Below, in pieces: positions 4,263 to 6,058 of a DNA stretch of 6,058 nt. The notes beneath the pieces were generated by a model. The model ran no database searches. It worked only from the letters and a program-made list of their open reading frames with translations, and was not told the DNA's origin. Within the stretch, counting starts at the first letter, position 1; each line of letters opens with the position of its first letter. Source of the stretch: Lachnospiraceae bacterium UBA1258 (GTDB taxonomy: Bacteria; Bacillota; Clostridia; Lachnospirales; Lachnospiraceae); contig DBVS01000122.1 of assembly GCA_002308235.1 (NCBI GenBank), forward strand, positions 289 through 6,346. Reading direction: 5' to 3'. The translations under genes and the position numbers were made by a program.

Positions 4263-5939
4263 TTAACACAGACCCAGTTTCTTTGAAATGACTTCTACAG
4301 TCTTGTCAAGGCAGCCCTTTTCGAAGGGAACCTTAAGGCCGACCTTCGGAAGCATCTTTGAATAGAAGTCGCTGGCGGAAAGTTTGCAAAGCTTTAAGTA
4401 ACTATCCCAGGCAGCCTTGTAATCCTCATCCATCCATGCTTTGTACTCAAGGGCCACGGTCTGGGCAAGACAGTAATCAATGTAGTAGAAAGGCGAGTTG
4501 TAGATGTGCTGCTGACGCTGCCAGAGTCCGCCGTTGTTGTAGAACTCATCATCGGCGTAGTCCATGTGGGGTCTGTAAACCTTTTCAAGCTTCAGCCATT
4601 CTTTTCTTCTTTCTTCCGGAGTGAACTCGGGATGCTCGTAAACGATGTGCTGGAATTCGTCCACCATACAGCCGTAAGGAATGAAAGTGACAGCGCCTTC
4701 AAGGTGCGAAAGAACGTAGTCATCCTTCTTGTCGGCAAAGAACTTCTCCATCCAGGGCTCGGTAAAGAACTCCATGGACATGGAGTGGATCTCCGCGGTC
4801 TCCATACCGATCTCGTTCATCTCCGGATAGTTCTTTCTGGTAACGAATCCCTGGAAAGCGTGTCCCGCTTCATGGGTAATGACTTCGACGTCATGCTGGG
4901 TTCCGTTGAAGTTTGCGAAGATAAAAGGTGCGTAATCATAGTCGGGAAGACTGGTCATATAACCGCCGCCACGCTTGGTCTTGCGTCCCAGGACGTCGAA
5001 AAGCTCGTTCTCCGTCATGAAATCGAAGAATTCCTTGGTCTCGGGAGAAAGTTCCGCATACATCTGCTTGCCTGCGGCAAGAATCTCCTCGGGCGTTCCC
5101 GTAGGACGGGGTGAGCCGTAGGCAAAATCCGTTGTATCGTAGAAGTAAAGGTGGTCGATACCCAGTCTCTTTCTTCTGTTTTCGTGGATCTTTGTGGCGA
5201 GAGGAACGATCTTTTTCTTGACCTCTTCACGGAATACTTTAACCTCTTCCGGACCGTAGTCATTACGACGCATCTCATCGTAACCGAGCTTTAAGAAGTT
5301 GTCGTATCCGAGGATCTTCGCTCTCTCGGTACGAAGCTTTACCAGCTCGTCATAGATTTCATCAAGACGGGGCTGTACCGAAAGCATAAAAGCGTTAACC
5401 TTGGCGAAGGCTTTCTTACGAACTTCTCTGTCGGGATCGGTAGTATATTTTGACATAAGAGAAAGGTTTAACATCTCGCCTTCCCATTCGATCTTGGGCT
5501 CCGCAAGGAGTTTCCCGTACTCTGTGGTGAGAGCGTTCTCCTTCTGGAACATAGGGACCATCTCAGGCTTAAAGGAACGCATGGAAATCTCCATGTTCTT
5601 AAAGCTCACGGGACCAAATTTCTCTACAAGATAATCTCTGAAGGGACAGTTATATAAAGCCTCTTCAAAAGCAACTATGGCTTCCTCTATGGTAGGGCCG
5701 ACTTCATCGTAGTACGCCTTTTCCTTTGCGTAATATTCATCTGTGGTGTCGATGTCATGTCTGATGTGACAGATAGTTCTCATCGTACTGGCATGACCCA
5801 TAAGTTTGTCATTCTTAAGAACGGTTTCAAAAGCCTCTTCTTTGCTTGATGCCTTCTTAAGCTGTTCCGTGAGCGCTTCAAGTTCGGACTTAAAAGCAGC
5901 ATAGTCCACACGCTCGTAAGGCATATCCGAAAATTTCAT
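4263..5939 (-). CDS. M3 family oligoendopeptidase (zinc metallopeptidase, non-PepF type)
   Basis: The 558-residue protein is a zinc-dependent peptidase that cuts short peptides in the cytoplasm. It has the M3 active site: HEAGH at 356-360 (zinc ligands His356 and His360, catalytic Glu357) and the third ligand Glu383 in 'TAEIHSMSMEFF', with the usual seven-residue step to Glu390. The helical N-terminal half and the 'GGGYMTSLPDYDYAPFIF' segment before the active site fit M3 fold features. Its length (about 560) and N-terminus fit the M3 oligoendopeptidases that are distinct from PepF (about 600). No signal peptide is seen. The start ATG at 5939 is preceded by AAAGGAG (5951-5957), eleven bases upstream. 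The reading frame is intact with all key residues. The gene is flanked upstream by a terminator and downstream by the small YjfB-like gene, with which it may share some transcripts. Confidence 0.95.
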   Translation of the reverse strand: MKFSDMPYERVDYAAFKSELEALTEQLKKASSKEEAFETVLKNDKLMGHASTMRTICHIRHDIDTTDEYYAKEKAYYDEVGPTIEEAIVAFEEALYNCPFRDYLVEKFGPVSFKNMEISMRSFKPEMVPMFQKENALTTEYGKLLAEPKIEWEGEMLNLSLMSKYTTDPDREVRKKAFAKVNAFMLSVQPRLDEIYDELVKLRTERAKILGYDNFLKLGYDEMRRNDYGPEEVKVFREEVKKKIVPLATKIHENRRKRLGIDHLYFYDTTDFAYGSPRPTGTPEEILAAGKQMYAELSPETKEFFDFMTENELFDVLGRKTKRGGGYMTSLPDYDYAPFIFANFNGTQHDVEVITHEAGHAFQGFVTRKNYPEMNEIGMETAEIHSMSMEFFTEPWMEKFFADKKDDYVLSHLEGAVTFIPYGCMVDEFQHIVYEHPEFTPEERRKEWLKLEKVYRPHMDYADDEFYNNGGLWQRQQHIYNSPFYYIDYCLAQTVALEYKAWMDEDYKAAWDSYLKLCKLSASDFYSKMLPKVGLKVPFEKGCLDKTVEVISKKLGLC

Positions 5940-5965
5940 GTATGATTCTTCTCCTTTATTTAGAC

Positions 5966-5998
5966 AACAAACGCCCCGAGGGAAGATCCCCCGAGGCG
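5966..5998 (-). terminator. Intrinsic terminator of the gene at the right edge
   Basis: On the minus strand an eleven-base-pair stem (5998-5988 with 5982-5972) with two G-U pairs (at 5994/5976 and 5991/5979) closes a five-base loop. It is followed by the T-rich TTTGTTGT. On the plus strand the same two positions become A-C mismatches, so the hairpin is built for minus-strand RNA. It begins about 19 bases after the stop at 6017. Confidence 0.8.
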
Positions 5999-6016
5999 CG
6001 TAGTTTTAAAACTTTA

Positions 6017-6058
6017 TCAAGCCTTGCCGTCGGAACCAAGAACGTTAACGATCTTGTG
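6017..6058 (-). CDS. C-terminal end of an unidentified gene
   Basis: The minus-strand frame gives 13 residues, HKIVNVLGSDGKA, then TGA at 6019-6017. The well-formed terminator just after it supports a real gene end. The 'GS.GKA' ending recalls the C-termini of some class II fructose-bisphosphate aldolases, but 13 residues are too few for an assignment. The rest of the gene lies outside the window. Confidence 0.55.
   Translation of the reverse strand, partial: HKIVNVLGSDGKA

Noticed and set aside
4506..5114. A 202-codon open frame on the plus strand opposite the M3 peptidase
   Set aside because: It lies wholly antisense to a well-supported peptidase with an intact active site, and its composition looks like a mirror of that coding sequence.

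Overview
The window looks like chromosomal DNA from a Gram-positive Clostridia bacterium, most likely Lachnospiraceae-like. The reasons are moderate GC in the genes with AT-rich gaps, strong AGGAGG-type ribosome binding sites, a CvfB/YitL-type S1 protein, a YjfB-like small protein, a non-PepF M3 oligoendopeptidase, and the opening residues of a CdaR/PucR-like regulator. The taxonomic call is inference from protein style, not from a search.

Layout. Positions 1-281 (minus) hold the first 93 codons of a putative sensory/regulatory protein, with the rest outside the window. Positions 282-559 are an AT-rich gap with a candidate promoter for that gene and a good sigma-A promoter for the tRNA. A tRNA-Gln (anticodon CTG) lies at 560-631 (plus) and is followed by an intrinsic terminator. 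A cvfB-like gene (704-1561, plus) encodes an S1-domain/winged-helix RNA-binding protein. Next comes a minus-strand three-gene operon, 3866 down to 1633: one ABC ATPase and two six-helix membrane subunits, the arrangement of LanFEG/BcrAB-type peptide-antibiotic immunity transporters. A YjfB-like small protein (4001-4192), an M3 metallopeptidase (4263-5939) and the last 13 codons of an unidentified gene (6017-6058) follow, all on the minus strand.

How the parts fit. The ABC ATPase has a glutamate where most ABC ATPases have the Q-loop glutamine. This E-loop is known from LanF/BcrA-like proteins and supports a role in exporting or removing membrane-active peptides. No peptide precursor, modification enzyme or two-component system is visible, so the cassette looks like a stand-alone resistance or immunity transporter.

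The most striking feature is that the cassette lies between two copies of a perfectly identical 36-bp hairpin, in direct orientation (1590-1625 and 3932-3967). Both copies can act as intrinsic terminators. Because the unpaired and inner-loop bases are also identical, this looks like a dispersed repeat or a recent duplication rather than two independently evolved terminators, and it suggests a modular insertion between cvfB and yjfB. I see no CRISPR array, transposase, integrase or rRNA, and nothing that I would call a wholly new system.
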